Assembly: GCF_003933745.1 (NCBI RefSeq)
Contig: NZ_RSEB01000001.1
Location: 186,001-250,000, forward strand
Reading direction: 5' to 3'
Origin: Glycomyces terrestris
Lineage (GTDB): Bacteria; Actinomycetota; Actinomycetes; Mycobacteriales; Micromonosporaceae
Length of the DNA: 64,000 nucleotides
In this document: in pieces, positions 1-8,583 of the stretch
Layout of the letters: each line of letters starts with the position of its first letter
Numbering within the stretch: the stretch's first letter is position 1
Notes under the pieces: model-generated
What the model saw: only the letters and a program-made list of their open reading frames with translations
Databases searched by the model: none
What the model was told of the DNA's origin: nothing
Translations under genes and position numbers: made by a program

Positions 1-1607
1 GCGGCCCACATCTCCGTGCCCTGCAATCCGGGCCGGTGCTCCGCGGTCAGCGGCCCGCCGAGCGGGGCGACCCGGAAGGCGAAGCCCTCGTGCGGCTGCC
101 AGCGCGCCATCGTCTCGGTCGCCAGCCGCTCGGCGAGCGCGGCGACCTCCGCCCTGCGGTGGGAGGTCTGCTTCGCGGTGATCCACAGTGGATGCGCGAT
201 GTCGAGTGCGTTGCACGCGGTGGTGCGGCCGGGGCCGAAGTGCCGCTCGTCGCCCGCGTGGGCGAGGACGGCGTCGATGACCCGTTCGGGGTGGGGGACG
301 GGGAGTCCGTACTGCGCGAAGGTGCCGCGGACGGCGCGGTAGTAGCCGTTGACGGCCTGGAGCATTCCGTCGGAGAGCCGCGGTTCGGTCCACATGCCGG
401 TGTCGCGGCGGGCGTTGGTCAGCAGCCAGCCGAACATCGCGTCCGCCTGTTCGCGGGCGGTCCCGGCCGCGCCGGTGCGGAGGTTCCACAGCAGCGCGGT
501 GCCGAGCGTGTCGACGCCCGCGCCCGCCGACCAGCCCATGTCCTTCCAGGGCTGGGCCTTCAGGAGTGCGATGACCTCGCCGGGGCTGAGCCGCTCCACC
601 GCCCGGATCGGGTGCTCGAAGCGGCTGCCGAGCAGGTCGAGGGCGTAGCCGAGGCTGAGGACGTGGTAGTGCGCGGACCCGTCCTCGAACCCGGCGGGCG
701 GGGGCGCGTGCCGGCCGTCGACGAGGAGCGGGGTGAGGCCGGTGGCCGGGTCCTGGTTCTGGCGCAGCCGTGCGATGTGCTGCTCGCGGGTGAGCTGTTC
801 GGGGGGTTCGCCGGTGAGCAGCATCGACAGCTCGACCGCGTCGGCGTGCGCGCGCAGGGAGGGGCCCGAGCCGGGTGCGTCGACGTAGCGGCCGCGGCCG
901 GTGCCGTCGGCGGCGAGTCCGTCGGGTTCCCAGCTGCGGGCGATGATGCCCGGGGCCTGTTCTCGGGCGGCGGCGCCGAAGTCGTGCAGCGCCGAGGCCA
1001 ACGCGTGCCGTGCGGACTTGCGGGGGGCCCGCCGGTCCCGGATGAGGCGGGCGGGGTTGCCGGCGACGATCGCCCAGTCGGGCACGTCGGCGGTGACGAC
1101 CGAGCCCGCGCCGATGACGGCGTGCGATCCGATGCTGACGCCGTCCACGATGACGACGTTCGAGCCGATCCACACGTCGTCGCCGATGCGGATGCCGGCC
1201 TCGACGCTCGCCTGGTGGTAGATCCTCCGGTCGGGGGCCATCCCGTGGTTGAAGCCGAGGATCGAGGTGTGGGCGCCGATGCGCACGCCCTCGCCGGTGG
1301 TGACGGTGCCGCGGATGACGGTGAACGGGTTGACCGTGCAGTCGTCGCCCATGTTGACGGTGCCGGTGATGTACGCGTGCGCCGCGACGTAGGAGTCCTT
1401 CCCGAGGGTGAACTCGGTCGGCTCGACCATCGCCAGTTCGGAGATGAAGGTGCGCTCGCCGATGGCGCCCTTGGCGCGCTTGAGGATGCCGGCTTGGCGG
1501 CGCAGCTGGTCCTCTTGCTGCTGGGGGGTGGCGTGCTGCCAGAACATCCAGCCGTTGTAGTCCAGGGCCAGGGGGTCGCGGGTGGTGTGGTCGGTGGGGT
1601 CGGACAT
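1..1607 (-). CDS. Hexapeptide-repeat acyltransferase fused to a helical domain (3' end outside window)
   Basis: Read from the ATG at 1607, the protein starts [15 protein letters not shown] and runs off the left edge after about 535 codons, so the C-terminus is missing. Residues ~50-200 form a left-handed beta-helix of the maltose/galactoside O-acetyltransferase type: repeated I/V-G-x-x hexapeptides including [18 protein letters not shown], then [19 protein letters not shown], the usual end of the helix. An extra segment of at least 330 residues follows, Trp- and Leu-rich and probably helical, reminiscent of an alpha/alpha barrel. I cannot name that domain. The gene lies 16 bases downstream of the hydroxyacid dehydrogenase on the same strand, so the two probably share a transcript. 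It probably transfers an acetyl or acyl group to a sugar or similar alcohol; the acceptor is unknown. Confidence 0.8.
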   Translation of the reverse strand, partial: MSDPTDHTTRDPLALDYNGWMFWQHATPQQQEDQLRRQAGILKRAKGAIGERTFISELAMVEPTEFTLGKDSYVAAHAYITGTVNMGDDCTVNPFTVIRGTVTTGEGVRIGAHTSILGFNHGMAPDRRIYHQASVEAGIRIGDDVWIGSNVVIVDGVSIGSHAVIGAGSVVTADVPDWAIVAGNPARLIRDRRAPRKSARHALASALHDFGAAAREQAPGIIARSWEPDGLAADGTGRGRYVDAPGSGPSLRAHADAVELSMLLTGEPPEQLTREQHIARLRQNQDPATGLTPLLVDGRHAPPPAGFEDGSAHYHVLSLGYALDLLGSRFEHPIRAVERLSPGEVIALLKAQPWKDMGWSAGAGVDTLGTALLWNLRTGAAGTAREQADAMFGWLLTNARRDTGMWTEPRLSDGMLQAVNGYYRAVRGTFAQYGLPVPHPERVIDAVLAHAGDERHFGPGRTTACNALDIAHPLWITAKQTSHRRAEVAALAERLATETMARWQPHEGFAFRVAPLGGPLTAEHRPGLQGTEMWA

Positions 1608-1623
1608 CGGGGCGTCCTCTCGT

Positions 1624-2685
1624 TCAGGCCGAGCGTGCCAGGGTGCGGGGGTCGACGGGGAAGTGCAGTGGGGCGCCGCCGGCGACGCGGCGGACTTCGT
1701 CGAGGACGCCGGCGCCCAGGCGATGGAGCTCGCGGCCGACCGATCCGGCGAGGTGCGGGGTCACGATGACGTTCTCCATCCGGGCGAGGGCGCGCCCGCT
1801 CTCGCCGGGGTGGAGCAGGTCCAGGATCGCCTGGATGCGGCCGGTGGCCGCGACGCGCGCGAGGGCGTCCTGGTCGATGATCTCAGCGCGCGAGGTGTTG
1901 ATGAGCGTGGCCCCGGGCCGCATGGCGCTCAGCTCGTCCGCGCCGATCAGTCCCCGGGTCTGGGGGATCGAAGGCGCGTGGACGGTCACGACGTCGCTGT
2001 CGCGGACGAGGACGTCGAGCGGCACGAGCTCGGCCCCGAGCGCGGCGGCCCCGGCGGCGTCGAGCGTCGGGTCGGTCACGAGGAGTCGCAGGTCGTAGGC
2101 CGCGAGCATCCGCAGGACCAGGGAGCCGACTTGGGAGGCGCCGACGACGCCCACGACCTTCCCGTAGTTGCCGGCGTCGGCGAGTTCGGTGCGGATGTCG
2201 GGGTCGGGTTCGCCGCGCCGGGCCCGTCGGGCCATGTCGAAGACGTCCTTGTTGGCGAGCACGATCATCGCGACCGTGTACTCGGCCACCGGGACGGCGT
2301 TGGCGGCGACCTGGGAGGAGACGCGGACGCCGCGTTCCCAGAGGGCGTCGGTGACGAAGGGTTTGACCGAGCCCGCGCTGTGGATCACGTACTTGAGCGC
2401 CGGGAGGCGTTCGAGGAGGGCCGCGTCGAGCACGGGGCAGCCCCATCCGGTGATGAGGAGCTCGATGCGGTCGGCTTGGGGGAGCCGGTCGACGTCCCGC
2501 GGGTCCGTGAGCATCTTCGGTGCGAGGTCGAGCAGGCGGGCGAGCTCCTCGAGCTGCTCGGCGCTGAAGACCTGGTCTCGGAGCGCCGCCGGGGCCATCG
2601 CGAACGCGGCGCGCATCTTGGCGTCGGGGAGGCCCGGCTCGACGGTCGATTCGTGTTCGTCTCGCAGCGGCGGGTCGGGCGTCAC
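1624..2685 (-). CDS. D-isomer-type 2-hydroxyacid dehydrogenase
   Basis: NAD-dependent oxidoreductase of the D-2-hydroxyacid dehydrogenase (phosphoglycerate dehydrogenase-like) family, about 353 aa. The cofactor-binding turn is [16 protein letters not shown]. The catalytic Arg lies in [10 protein letters not shown] and the catalytic His in [10 protein letters not shown], the normal order for the family. I chose the GTG at 2685 because GGAG stands 8 bases upstream; the in-frame TTG at 2718 has no visible ribosome-binding site. It precedes the acyltransferase gene by 16 bases. An imperfect inverted repeat at 2751-2766 lies upstream and may be an operator. Substrate unknown. In actinobacteria such genes next to sugar-modifying enzymes often serve sugar-acid catabolism, but that is inference. 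Confidence 0.85.
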   Translation of the reverse strand: MTPDPPLRDEHESTVEPGLPDAKMRAAFAMAPAALRDQVFSAEQLEELARLLDLAPKMLTDPRDVDRLPQADRIELLITGWGCPVLDAALLERLPALKYVIHSAGSVKPFVTDALWERGVRVSSQVAANAVPVAEYTVAMIVLANKDVFDMARRARRGEPDPDIRTELADAGNYGKVVGVVGASQVGSLVLRMLAAYDLRLLVTDPTLDAAGAAALGAELVPLDVLVRDSDVVTVHAPSIPQTRGLIGADELSAMRPGATLINTSRAEIIDQDALARVAATGRIQAILDLLHPGESGRALARMENVIVTPHLAGSVGRELHRLGAGVLDEVRRVAGGAPLHFPVDPRTLARSA

Positions 2686-2750
2686 TTCACTACTCCAGTC
2701 GGATTCGGGGCCGTCCAAGTATCCGCAAGCCGACCGACTTTGTCAATACA

Positions 2751-2766
2751 CGAAACTAACGTTCCG
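2751..2766. promoter_or_regulatory. Imperfect inverted repeat, possible operator
   Basis: CGAAAC, four bases (TAAC), then GTTCCG. The arms pair with one mismatch in six. The site is 66 bases upstream of the hydroxyacid dehydrogenase start, in the gap before it, and resembles a LacI-family half-site arrangement. The regulator is unknown. Confidence 0.35.
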
Positions 2767-2868
2767 ATACCGGAGGGACGCGACGCGGCAGCCCGGACCG
2801 GCGCGCGACGGCCGGCGGGAGGCGACCGGTGCCGTGCTGGACGGGGGCGCGGATCTGCTCGGCGCGGT

Positions 2869-3516
2869 TCAGGTCTCGGCGTCGCGCACGAGCAGGGCGA
2901 TCTGGACTCGGTTGTCGAGCGCGAGTTTGGTGAGGATGCGGCTGACGTGGGCCTTGACGCTGGTCTCGGCGATGCCGAGTGCGCGCGCGATCTGGGCGTT
3001 GGAGCGGCCCCGGGCGATCTCGGCGGCCACGGCCCCTTCGCGCGCGGTCAGCTTCGCGAGCCGGTCCCGCGCGGCGCGGGCGGCGGCCGGCGCTTGGCGG
3101 GTGTAGGCGGCGACGAGCCGGCGCGCGGCTGCGGGGCCGAGCACGAGCTCGCCGGCGGCGGCGGACCGCACCGCGTCGGCGAGTCTGCGCGGCGGGGTGT
3201 CCTTGAGCAGGAAGCCGACGGCGCCTTCGGCGAGCGCGGTGTGCAGGTAGTCGTCGAGGTCGAAGGTGGTCAGCATGATCGCGGTGACGGCGAGGTTGCG
3301 GTGCTTGAGCTCGCGGACCATCGTCAGGCCGTCCATGCCGGGCATACGGATGTCGATCAGGGCGACGTCCGGTCGGGATGCCGCGACGGCGTCGAGCGCG
3401 TCCGCACCGTTGCCGGCCTCGGCGACCACCTCGATGTCGGCGGCCGGGCGCAGCACCATGCGCAGTCCGGCGCGGACCAACGGCTCGTCGTCGGCCACGA
3501 GCACGCGGATCGTCAT
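2869..3516 (-). CDS. NarL/LuxR-family response regulator
   Basis: Two-component response regulator of 215 aa. The N-terminal receiver domain (residues ~1-118) has the acidic pair D9/D10, phospho-acceptor D55 in ALIDIRMPG, and conserved K105 in GFLLKDT. The C-terminal LuxR-type helix-turn-helix (residues ~150-212) contains LTAREGAVAAEIARGRSNAQIARAL in two parts and a recognition helix near ETSVKAHVSRI. The start codon overlaps the stop of the sensor kinase gene by ATGA (3513-3516), so the two are translationally coupled. Targets are not evident; autoregulation or control of the divergent membrane-protein gene is possible. Confidence 0.93.
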   Translation of the reverse strand: MTIRVLVADDEPLVRAGLRMVLRPAADIEVVAEAGNGADALDAVAASRPDVALIDIRMPGMDGLTMVRELKHRNLAVTAIMLTTFDLDDYLHTALAEGAVGFLLKDTPPRRLADAVRSAAAGELVLGPAAARRLVAAYTRQAPAAARAARDRLAKLTAREGAVAAEIARGRSNAQIARALGIAETSVKAHVSRILTKLALDNRVQIALLVRDAET

Positions 3517-4709
3517 GGCGGATCACCCGGCCCTCCAGGGGAGGCCGCGATCGGCAGCGGGAGCGCGATGCGCAGCTCGAAGCCGCCGTCCGGGGTGGCG
3601 CCGGCGGCCATGGCGCCCTCCAGCAGTGCCACCGCCTCGCGGATCGCGACCAGGCCGATGCCGCTGCCCTGGATCGCACGGACCTCCAGGGCCGGGGCGG
3701 CGTTGCGCACGCGCAGGACGGCCCGCTCCGGTGAGCAGTCGAGATCGACGACGGTCGGCACCGCTCCCGCGTGCTTGTGGACGTTCGTGAGCGCTTCGCG
3801 CGCCGCCCGCCACAGGGTGCCGGCCACGTGGGCGGGCAGTGCCTCGGGCGAGCCGCGGCGGCGGAGCGTCACCGGCACGCCCGCCCGGATCGACTCGTCG
3901 ACGAGCCGGTCCAGGTCCGCGGCGGCGCCCGGTGCCCGGTCGCGGGCGGGGTCGCGCAGGACGCCGAGCACCTCGCGCAGCTGCTCCAACGCTTCGACAC
4001 CGGTGGCGCGGATCAGCTCGGCGGCCTCGGCGGCTTCCGGATCGGCGGTGTTGACCTCGAGCGCGCCCGCGTGCAGGACCATCAGGGAGACGCGGTGGGC
4101 GACGACATCGTGCATGTCGTGCGCGATCCGGGTCCGCTCGAGAGCTCGGGCGCGCTCGGCGGCGTCCAGCTGATCGCGTTCGAGGCGTTCGGCGCGCTCG
4201 CGGGCCTGTGCGAGGAGGTCGCGACGGGCGGCGGCCCAGAGCCCCGAGCTGAACGGTGTCCAGACGAACAGCGCGGCCGCGCCGAGCCAGCCCGACAGCG
4301 CCGCGCCCACGGCTGCGGCCTCGTCGGCGGCCAAGCCGAGAGCGACCGGCACCGCAGTCCATGCCGTCGCCGCCAGCACGAAGGCGAGCCGGGTGGCGGT
4401 GCGCCGCAGCCGACGGCTCGCGACCAGCGAGGCGACCAGCGCGCACGCGGCCGCGCCGGTGGGGTCGGCCAGCGGTGCCGCGGCGGCGACGAGCAGCAGC
4501 GGCCAGAGCGCGACCGGGGACCACCAGGCGGCGAACGCGGCGGCGAGCGCCAGGAGCGGCGCGGTCCACAAGGTTCGGGCCGCACCGGTCAGTTCGGCGA
4601 GATGGCCGGCCGGGCCGGGCTCGCCGGGCAGGAGGGCCGCGGCCAGCACGAGCGCACCCGCCGCCGCGGCGAGCGCCGCGCGCCGCACCCGTGCGGGAAC
4701 CGTGACCAT
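3513..4709 (-). CDS. Sensor histidine kinase (HisKA_3 type)
   Basis: Membrane sensor kinase of 398 aa, partner of the adjacent NarL-type regulator. Four to five hydrophobic segments cover residues ~10-150 with almost no extracytoplasmic domain, typical of small intramembrane-sensing kinases. The dimerisation/phospho-acceptor motif is RIAHDMHDVVAHRV, with the acceptor His at about residue 200. A HATPase_c domain follows, with an N-box around REALTNVHKHAG and a GIGLVAIREAV glycine-rich box. I chose the ATG at 4709 (MVTVPARVRR). An upstream extension is open but low-complexity and Arg-rich, unlike a kinase N-terminus. The signal sensed is unknown. Confidence 0.92.
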   Translation of the reverse strand: MVTVPARVRRAALAAAAGALVLAAALLPGEPGPAGHLAELTGAARTLWTAPLLALAAAFAAWWSPVALWPLLLVAAAAPLADPTGAAACALVASLVASRRLRRTATRLAFVLAATAWTAVPVALGLAADEAAAVGAALSGWLGAAALFVWTPFSSGLWAAARRDLLAQARERAERLERDQLDAAERARALERTRIAHDMHDVVAHRVSLMVLHAGALEVNTADPEAAEAAELIRATGVEALEQLREVLGVLRDPARDRAPGAAADLDRLVDESIRAGVPVTLRRRGSPEALPAHVAGTLWRAAREALTNVHKHAGAVPTVVDLDCSPERAVLRVRNAAPALEVRAIQGSGIGLVAIREAVALLEGAMAAGATPDGGFELRIALPLPIAASPGGPGDPP

Positions 4710-4840
4710 GCCGGCGAGCCTATCCGCGCCCGCGCGGCCCGGCCTCCCTCCAAGGGACGATCCCGACCCCCTACGAAAGCGACGTGCCGCCGAATCGAAC
4801 GGCCGACGCGTCCGGCGCGCCGCGAGCCGATCCTGGTGCG

Positions 4841-5620
4841 ATGACGAGATTCGAACGCCTGCAAGCATGGTCGACTCCCACCCGCCGCCGCGCCGACGCC
4901 TGGTTCCCCGGGCCGCTCATCGGCGGCCTCGCGCTCGTCGCCGGCCCGGCCCTGTGGTGCCTGGGCCTGCTGCTGCGCGCCCTTCCCGCCCACTCGGACC
5001 TGCTCGCGCCCGAGCGCTGGGCGGAGCTGCGGGCGCGGCCGTTCGCGGCGCCCATGGTACTGGCGATGTACGAGGCCGGTCCCGACCTCGTGCTCACCGG
5101 TTTCGCCGTCTTCATGCTCGGCGCGCTCGTCCTGGCCTTCGCCTACCCCGCCCTGGCGCACCTCGCCGCCGCCGCTTCGCCGCGGCTGGCGTGGTGGGGC
5201 GCTTCGCTGGTGGTCCTGGGCCTGTTCACGCGGCTGTACTGGGCCGGAGTGGAGCAGGCCGCGTTCGTCATGACCGAGCAGCGCGGCGCCGAGGCCGCCG
5301 CCCGCTTCGTCCTGGGCGCCTACCCCGATCTGTCCTACGGGCCGTGGCGGATCGTCGTCTGGTCCTCGGCGCTGCATTACCTCGGGTTCGTCCTGCTCGC
5401 CGTCGCCGCCTACCGCTCGCGGGTCCTCGGCCTCGCCCGCGGCACGGCGCTGGTGTGGGCCGGGACGATGTGGGGCGGCGTCCTCAAGGAGGCGCACCTC
5501 GCCGACGTCCTCGCCGCGGCCGCCGCCTGCGCCGCACTCGCGCCTCTCGGCCTCCGCCTCCTCCGCGGGCCCGCGGCAGGCGAGACCCGCGGCCTGTCCC
5601 CCACGATCCGCTGGTGGTGA
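4841..5620 (+). CDS. Multi-pass membrane protein of unknown function
   Basis: 259 aa starting MTRFERLQAWSTPTRRR, with about six hydrophobic segments (for example GPLIGGLALVAGPALW, LTGFAVFMLGALVLAFA, ASLVVLGLFTRLYWAG) and a short polar tail. No catalytic motif is visible. It is divergent from the two-component system with 131 bases between the starts, so it may be that system's target. The in-frame ATG at 4784 lies upstream, but the predicted extra 19 residues are Pro/Ala/Arg-rich and the ATG at 4841 begins the conserved-looking part. I do not recognise the family. Confidence 0.75.
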   Translation: MTRFERLQAWSTPTRRRADAWFPGPLIGGLALVAGPALWCLGLLLRALPAHSDLLAPERWAELRARPFAAPMVLAMYEAGPDLVLTGFAVFMLGALVLAFAYPALAHLAAAASPRLAWWGASLVVLGLFTRLYWAGVEQAAFVMTEQRGAEAAARFVLGAYPDLSYGPWRIVVWSSALHYLGFVLLAVAAYRSRVLGLARGTALVWAGTMWGGVLKEAHLADVLAAAAACAALAPLGLRLLRGPAAGETRGLSPTIRWW

Positions 5621-5667
5621 CCCGAACAGCCCGTATGCGGCCGTGCGGGCGCGCCGGCGGCTCGCCT

Positions 5668-6102
5668 TCAAGGTGCGGTGACGTCGTCACCGCGCTCAGC
5701 GGCGTGCGCCGACCGCGCGGCCGCGATGTCGGTTCGGTGCTCCATGACCCAGTCGGCAAGGGCCGAAAGGGGAACGAGCAGGCTCTCCCCCAAGGGGGTG
5801 AGGCGGTACTCGACGCTGGGCGGGTTGGTGGGGAACACCTCGCGATGGACCAGGCCGTCGGTCTCCAGTCCGCGGAGGGTGCGGGTCAGCATGCGCTGGC
5901 TGATGGTCGCGATGGCGCGGTGGAGCTCGTTGAACCGATACGGGCGCCTGCCCAGCAGCACGACCACCAGGACCGTCCACTTGTCGCCGACCCGGCGCAG
6001 GACGTCGGTGACCGGGCACTGCTCGTACTCCTCTGCCGGCACCGGGTCGGGCAGGGGCGCGCTCACCATCGAGGGCACATTCGTGTGCGTACCGGACTGC
6101 AA
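5668..6102 (-). CDS. HxlR-family winged-helix regulator
   Basis: 144 aa. The HxlR domain runs from about residue 27: CPVTDVLRRVGDKWTVLVV, then RFNELHRAI, ISQRMLTRTLRGLE as recognition helix, and the beta-wing VHREVFPTNPPSVEYRLT. The Cys in EQCPVTDVL sits where HypR/YodB-type members sense oxidants or quinones. The gene is divergent from an SDR oxidoreductase with a palindrome between them (6141-6166). That is the classic layout for an HxlR repressor controlling one electrophile-detoxifying oxidoreductase. Confidence 0.92.
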   Translation of the reverse strand: MQSGTHTNVPSMVSAPLPDPVPAEEYEQCPVTDVLRRVGDKWTVLVVVLLGRRPYRFNELHRAIATISQRMLTRTLRGLETDGLVHREVFPTNPPSVEYRLTPLGESLLVPLSALADWVMEHRTDIAAARSAHAAERGDDVTAP

Positions 6103-6140
6103 ACTGCCTCCTTGTGCGACCGGGGCCGGTTACTGAAGAT

Positions 6141-6166
6141 GGTAGTGCTTACCAGAAGTAACTACC
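6141..6166. promoter_or_regulatory. Probable HxlR operator
   Basis: An inverted repeat with outer arms GGTAGT and ACTACC around 14 bases. Inner positions partly continue the symmetry (CTTAC against GAAGTA). It lies between the divergent HxlR gene and the SDR gene, 15 bases before the SDR start, and resembles the GTAC/CTTAC-type dyads bound by HxlR proteins. Confidence 0.65.
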
Positions 6167-6180
6167 CGAGGAAGTCACTC

Positions 6181-7053
6181 ATGCCTGTCCAGGAACCGAA
6201 CACCCACCGACCGCGCGTCATCGTCGTCAGCGGCGGAACCGACGGGATGGGGCGCGCCTTGACCCTCGCCCGCGCCGAACGCGGCGATCAGGTCGTCGCG
6301 CTCGGCAGCAATCCCGCCAAGGGGCGGCAACTCGTGGCCGAGGCGGAGCGCATCGGCGCCGCCGACCGGGTGCGGTTCCTCCAGGCCGACCTGTCCAGCG
6401 TCGAGGCCACCCGGCGGGCCGTCCGCGAGATCACCGGACGCCACGAGGCCGTCGACGCCCTGTGCCTGTTCGCCAACCGGCAGTCACCGAAGCGCGCCAC
6501 GACATCCGAAGGGCTCGAACGCACCTTCGCGCTCTACTACCTCAGCCGCTACCTGCTCGGCCATGAACTCACGCCGCTGCTGCGCCGGAGCTCGGCGCCG
6601 GTGATCGTCAACGTCGCCGGAGTCGGCGTCACCAAAGGCGCGGTCCACTGGGACGACCTCCAGCTCGAGCGCAAGTACCACCTGGTCACCGCCCAGCTCC
6701 AGGCCGGCCGCGCCAACGACCTGCTCGGCGTCGCCTACGCCTCCCAGGCGGACAACCCCGTCCGATACGTCCTCTACCACCCCGGGTTCACCAAGAGCGG
6801 TGACCTCAGCCCGCTGCCCGCCGCCGCCCGCCTCGCGATCCGCGTGCTGGGCGCGTTCGCCGCGCGCCCGGTCGAGCAGTCCATCGCACCCCTCCACGGG
6901 CTCATCGACAACCCGCCGTCCGTCCCACTCACGGCGATCGACCGCGGCACGTCGCTCCCGCTCACGCTGCGGACGCTCGATCCGGCGAACGCCCAACGGC
7001 TCGCCAAGGCGACCGAGAAGCTGCTCGACGCGCTTCCGACCGCGCCGGCCTAG
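6181..7053 (+). CDS. SDR-family NAD(P)-dependent oxidoreductase
   Basis: 290 aa with a Rossmann fold at the N-terminus: VIVVSGGTDGMGRALTLA (the TGxxxGxG position reads GGTDGMG), and the acidic D in LQADLSS. The usual YxxxK catalytic pair is not obvious: the region after VIVNVAGVGVTKGAVHW holds ERKYHLVTAQ, with Tyr but no Lys four residues later. It therefore looks like an atypical SDR. The ATG at 6181 is preceded by GAGGAAG at a good distance. It is divergent from an HxlR regulator and is presumably induced by the compound its product reduces. Confidence 0.85.
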   Translation: MPVQEPNTHRPRVIVVSGGTDGMGRALTLARAERGDQVVALGSNPAKGRQLVAEAERIGAADRVRFLQADLSSVEATRRAVREITGRHEAVDALCLFANRQSPKRATTSEGLERTFALYYLSRYLLGHELTPLLRRSSAPVIVNVAGVGVTKGAVHWDDLQLERKYHLVTAQLQAGRANDLLGVAYASQADNPVRYVLYHPGFTKSGDLSPLPAAARLAIRVLGAFAARPVEQSIAPLHGLIDNPPSVPLTAIDRGTSLPLTLRTLDPANAQRLAKATEKLLDALPTAPA

Positions 7054-7054
7054 C

Positions 7055-7564
7055 TCAGCCCGAGGCGGCGCCGCCGTTCTCTGCGACCGTGCCGCCGGCG
7101 CCGTGCCCGCCTGGGCCGCTCTCGTCCAGGGCGCGTTCGTAGGCGAGGAGCGTGTCGACGAACATGCGCCGCTCGGCGGCCGTCAGCGACGCCAGCGCCT
7201 CCCGCCAGGCGGCGGCGCTCCCGGCGAGCCACGCCTCGATCTCGGGGCGCATCCGGTCAGTGATGGAGACGATCCGGCGGCGGCGGTCGGCGTCGTCCTC
7301 GCGGCGCTCCAGGACGCCCTTGCGGCTGAGCTCGCCGACCATGAGGCTCACGGTGGTGGGGGCGACTTCGAGGCGGGCGGCCAGGTCGTTGACGGTCGCG
7401 GGGCCGTCGAAGAGCAGGAGCGCGAGCAGCGAGAGGTGCCGCGGGCTCAGTTCGAGCGAGCGCACGCCCTCGGGCACCGGCAGGCGCTTCGCGCGGGTGA
7501 CCATGCGCGGCATGAGCAGCAGCAGTTCCCGGATCGAGTCGTCGAGGCCGTCACGGGTTGACAC
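7055..7564 (-). CDS. MarR-family transcriptional regulator
   Basis: 169 aa with a MarR winged helix: SLELSPRHLSLLALLLF, TVNDLAARLEVAPTTVSLMVGEL as helix-turn-helix, and the wing RREDDADRRRRIVSIT with the conserved D/R pattern. It is convergent with the SDR gene (one base between their ends) and divergent from an NmrA-like oxidoreductase gene. A near-perfect dyad at 7602-7618 lies in the shared promoter. It probably represses itself and the oxidoreductase; the ligand is unknown. Confidence 0.92.
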   Translation of the reverse strand: MSTRDGLDDSIRELLLLMPRMVTRAKRLPVPEGVRSLELSPRHLSLLALLLFDGPATVNDLAARLEVAPTTVSLMVGELSRKGVLERREDDADRRRRIVSITDRMRPEIEAWLAGSAAAWREALASLTAAERRMFVDTLLAYERALDESGPGGHGAGGTVAENGGAASG

Positions 7565-7601
7565 GGGTACCCCTCCGGGTTATCTTTGCTGTCAAATATT
7601 C

Positions 7602-7618
7602 TTTGCTTTCAAAGCAAA
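7602..7618. promoter_or_regulatory. MarR operator candidate, perfect 8-1-8 palindrome
   Basis: TTTGCTTT, C, AAAGCAAA: a perfect inverted repeat of 8 bases with one central base, in an unusually AT-rich patch. It lies 38 bases upstream of the MarR start and 76 bases upstream of the NmrA-like gene. A partial second copy (CTTTGC then GTCAAATA) sits at 7584-7600. Confidence 0.8.
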
Positions 7619-7693
7619 TAGGTTCCACTGCCATGCTACCCGAGTGCGCGACCCGCGCCCCGCGGTCGCATGCCCCGAGACCGGGAGACACCC

Positions 7694-8536
7694 ATGTCCG
7701 ACCACCACGTCCTCGTCACCGGCGCGCGCGGCAACATCGGCTCGCGCGTCGTCCGCGCCCTCGCCGCCGCCGGCCACGCCGTCCGCGCCTCCGCCCGCGA
7801 CACCGCCGGACTCGCCGTGCCCGACGGAGCCGAGGCGGTGCGGCTCGACCTCCTCGACCCGACCGGCGCGGAGGCCGCGCTCGACGGCGCCCGCGCCCTG
7901 TTCCTCTACCCGACCTTCGGCGACCTCACCGGGTTCCTCGACGCCGCGGTGAAGGCCGGCGTCGAGCACGCCGTGCTGCTCTCCTCCCCCGCCGCGTACG
8001 AGCCCGTGGAGCACGACGGGCCGATCGGCGCGGCGCACCAGGCGATCGAGCGCGCGGTGCGCGATTCTGGTCTCGCCCACACGGTGCTCTACCCGTCCTG
8101 GCTGGGCAGCAACGTCTTCCGCGACTGGGCCGACGGGGTCCGGGCCGGGAGGGTCTCGATCGCGTTCCCCGAGTGGCGGATCAACCCGATCCACCTCGGC
8201 GACGTCGCCGAGGTCGCGGCCGAACTGCTGACGCGCGACCGGTTCCGGGGCCGCCGCCTCGACATCACCGGGCCCGCGTCGCTGAGCCAGCGCGAGGCCG
8301 TCGACGCGATCGCCGCGGAGCTGGGGCGGCCCGTCGAGGTCGAGGAGCTGACCCGCGGGGAGGCGCTGGCAGGCCGGCCGGCGTGGTTCCCGGAGGCGAT
8401 GTTCGACTCGCTCCTCAGCGCGGCCGAGACGCTGGGCGACACCCCGGCGCCGGTGACCAACAACGTCGAACGGGTCCTGGGCCGTCCGGCGCGCACGTTC
8501 GCGCAGTGGCTGCGCGACGAGCGGGACTCCTTCTGA
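7694..8536 (+). CDS. NmrA-like NAD(P)H-binding oxidoreductase
   Basis: 280 aa atypical short-chain dehydrogenase of the NmrA/HSCARG type. The N-terminal dinucleotide-binding turn is VLVTGARGNIGSRVV; the body contains LFLYPTFGDLTGFLDAA and VLLSSPAAYEP. The family includes quinone reductases and redox-sensing proteins. The ATG at 7694 has GGGAGA upstream. It is divergent from the MarR regulator, and MarR-family control of such genes usually answers quinones or phenolics. It is followed by a strong hairpin at 8541-8570. Confidence 0.88.
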   Translation: MSDHHVLVTGARGNIGSRVVRALAAAGHAVRASARDTAGLAVPDGAEAVRLDLLDPTGAEAALDGARALFLYPTFGDLTGFLDAAVKAGVEHAVLLSSPAAYEPVEHDGPIGAAHQAIERAVRDSGLAHTVLYPSWLGSNVFRDWADGVRAGRVSIAFPEWRINPIHLGDVAEVAAELLTRDRFRGRRLDITGPASLSQREAVDAIAAELGRPVEVEELTRGEALAGRPAWFPEAMFDSLLSAAETLGDTPAPVTNNVERVLGRPARTFAQWLRDERDSF

Positions 8537-8540
8537 CAGC

Positions 8541-8570
8541 GGTGCGGAAGGCGGAAACGCCTTCCGCACC
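8541..8570. terminator. Bidirectional terminator hairpin
   Basis: A perfect 13-bp stem (GGTGCGGAAGGCG) with a GAAA tetraloop, between two convergent genes that end at 8536 and 8584. It can serve both. Confidence 0.85.
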
Positions 8571-8583
8571 ACCGCGATCGGTT

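Noticed and set aside
36-1769. Long plus-strand open frame of 577 codons
   Set aside because: It is antisense to the acyltransferase and hydroxyacid dehydrogenase genes; its translation is low-complexity Gly/Val/Asp/Arg, as expected from the complement of a high-GC gene.
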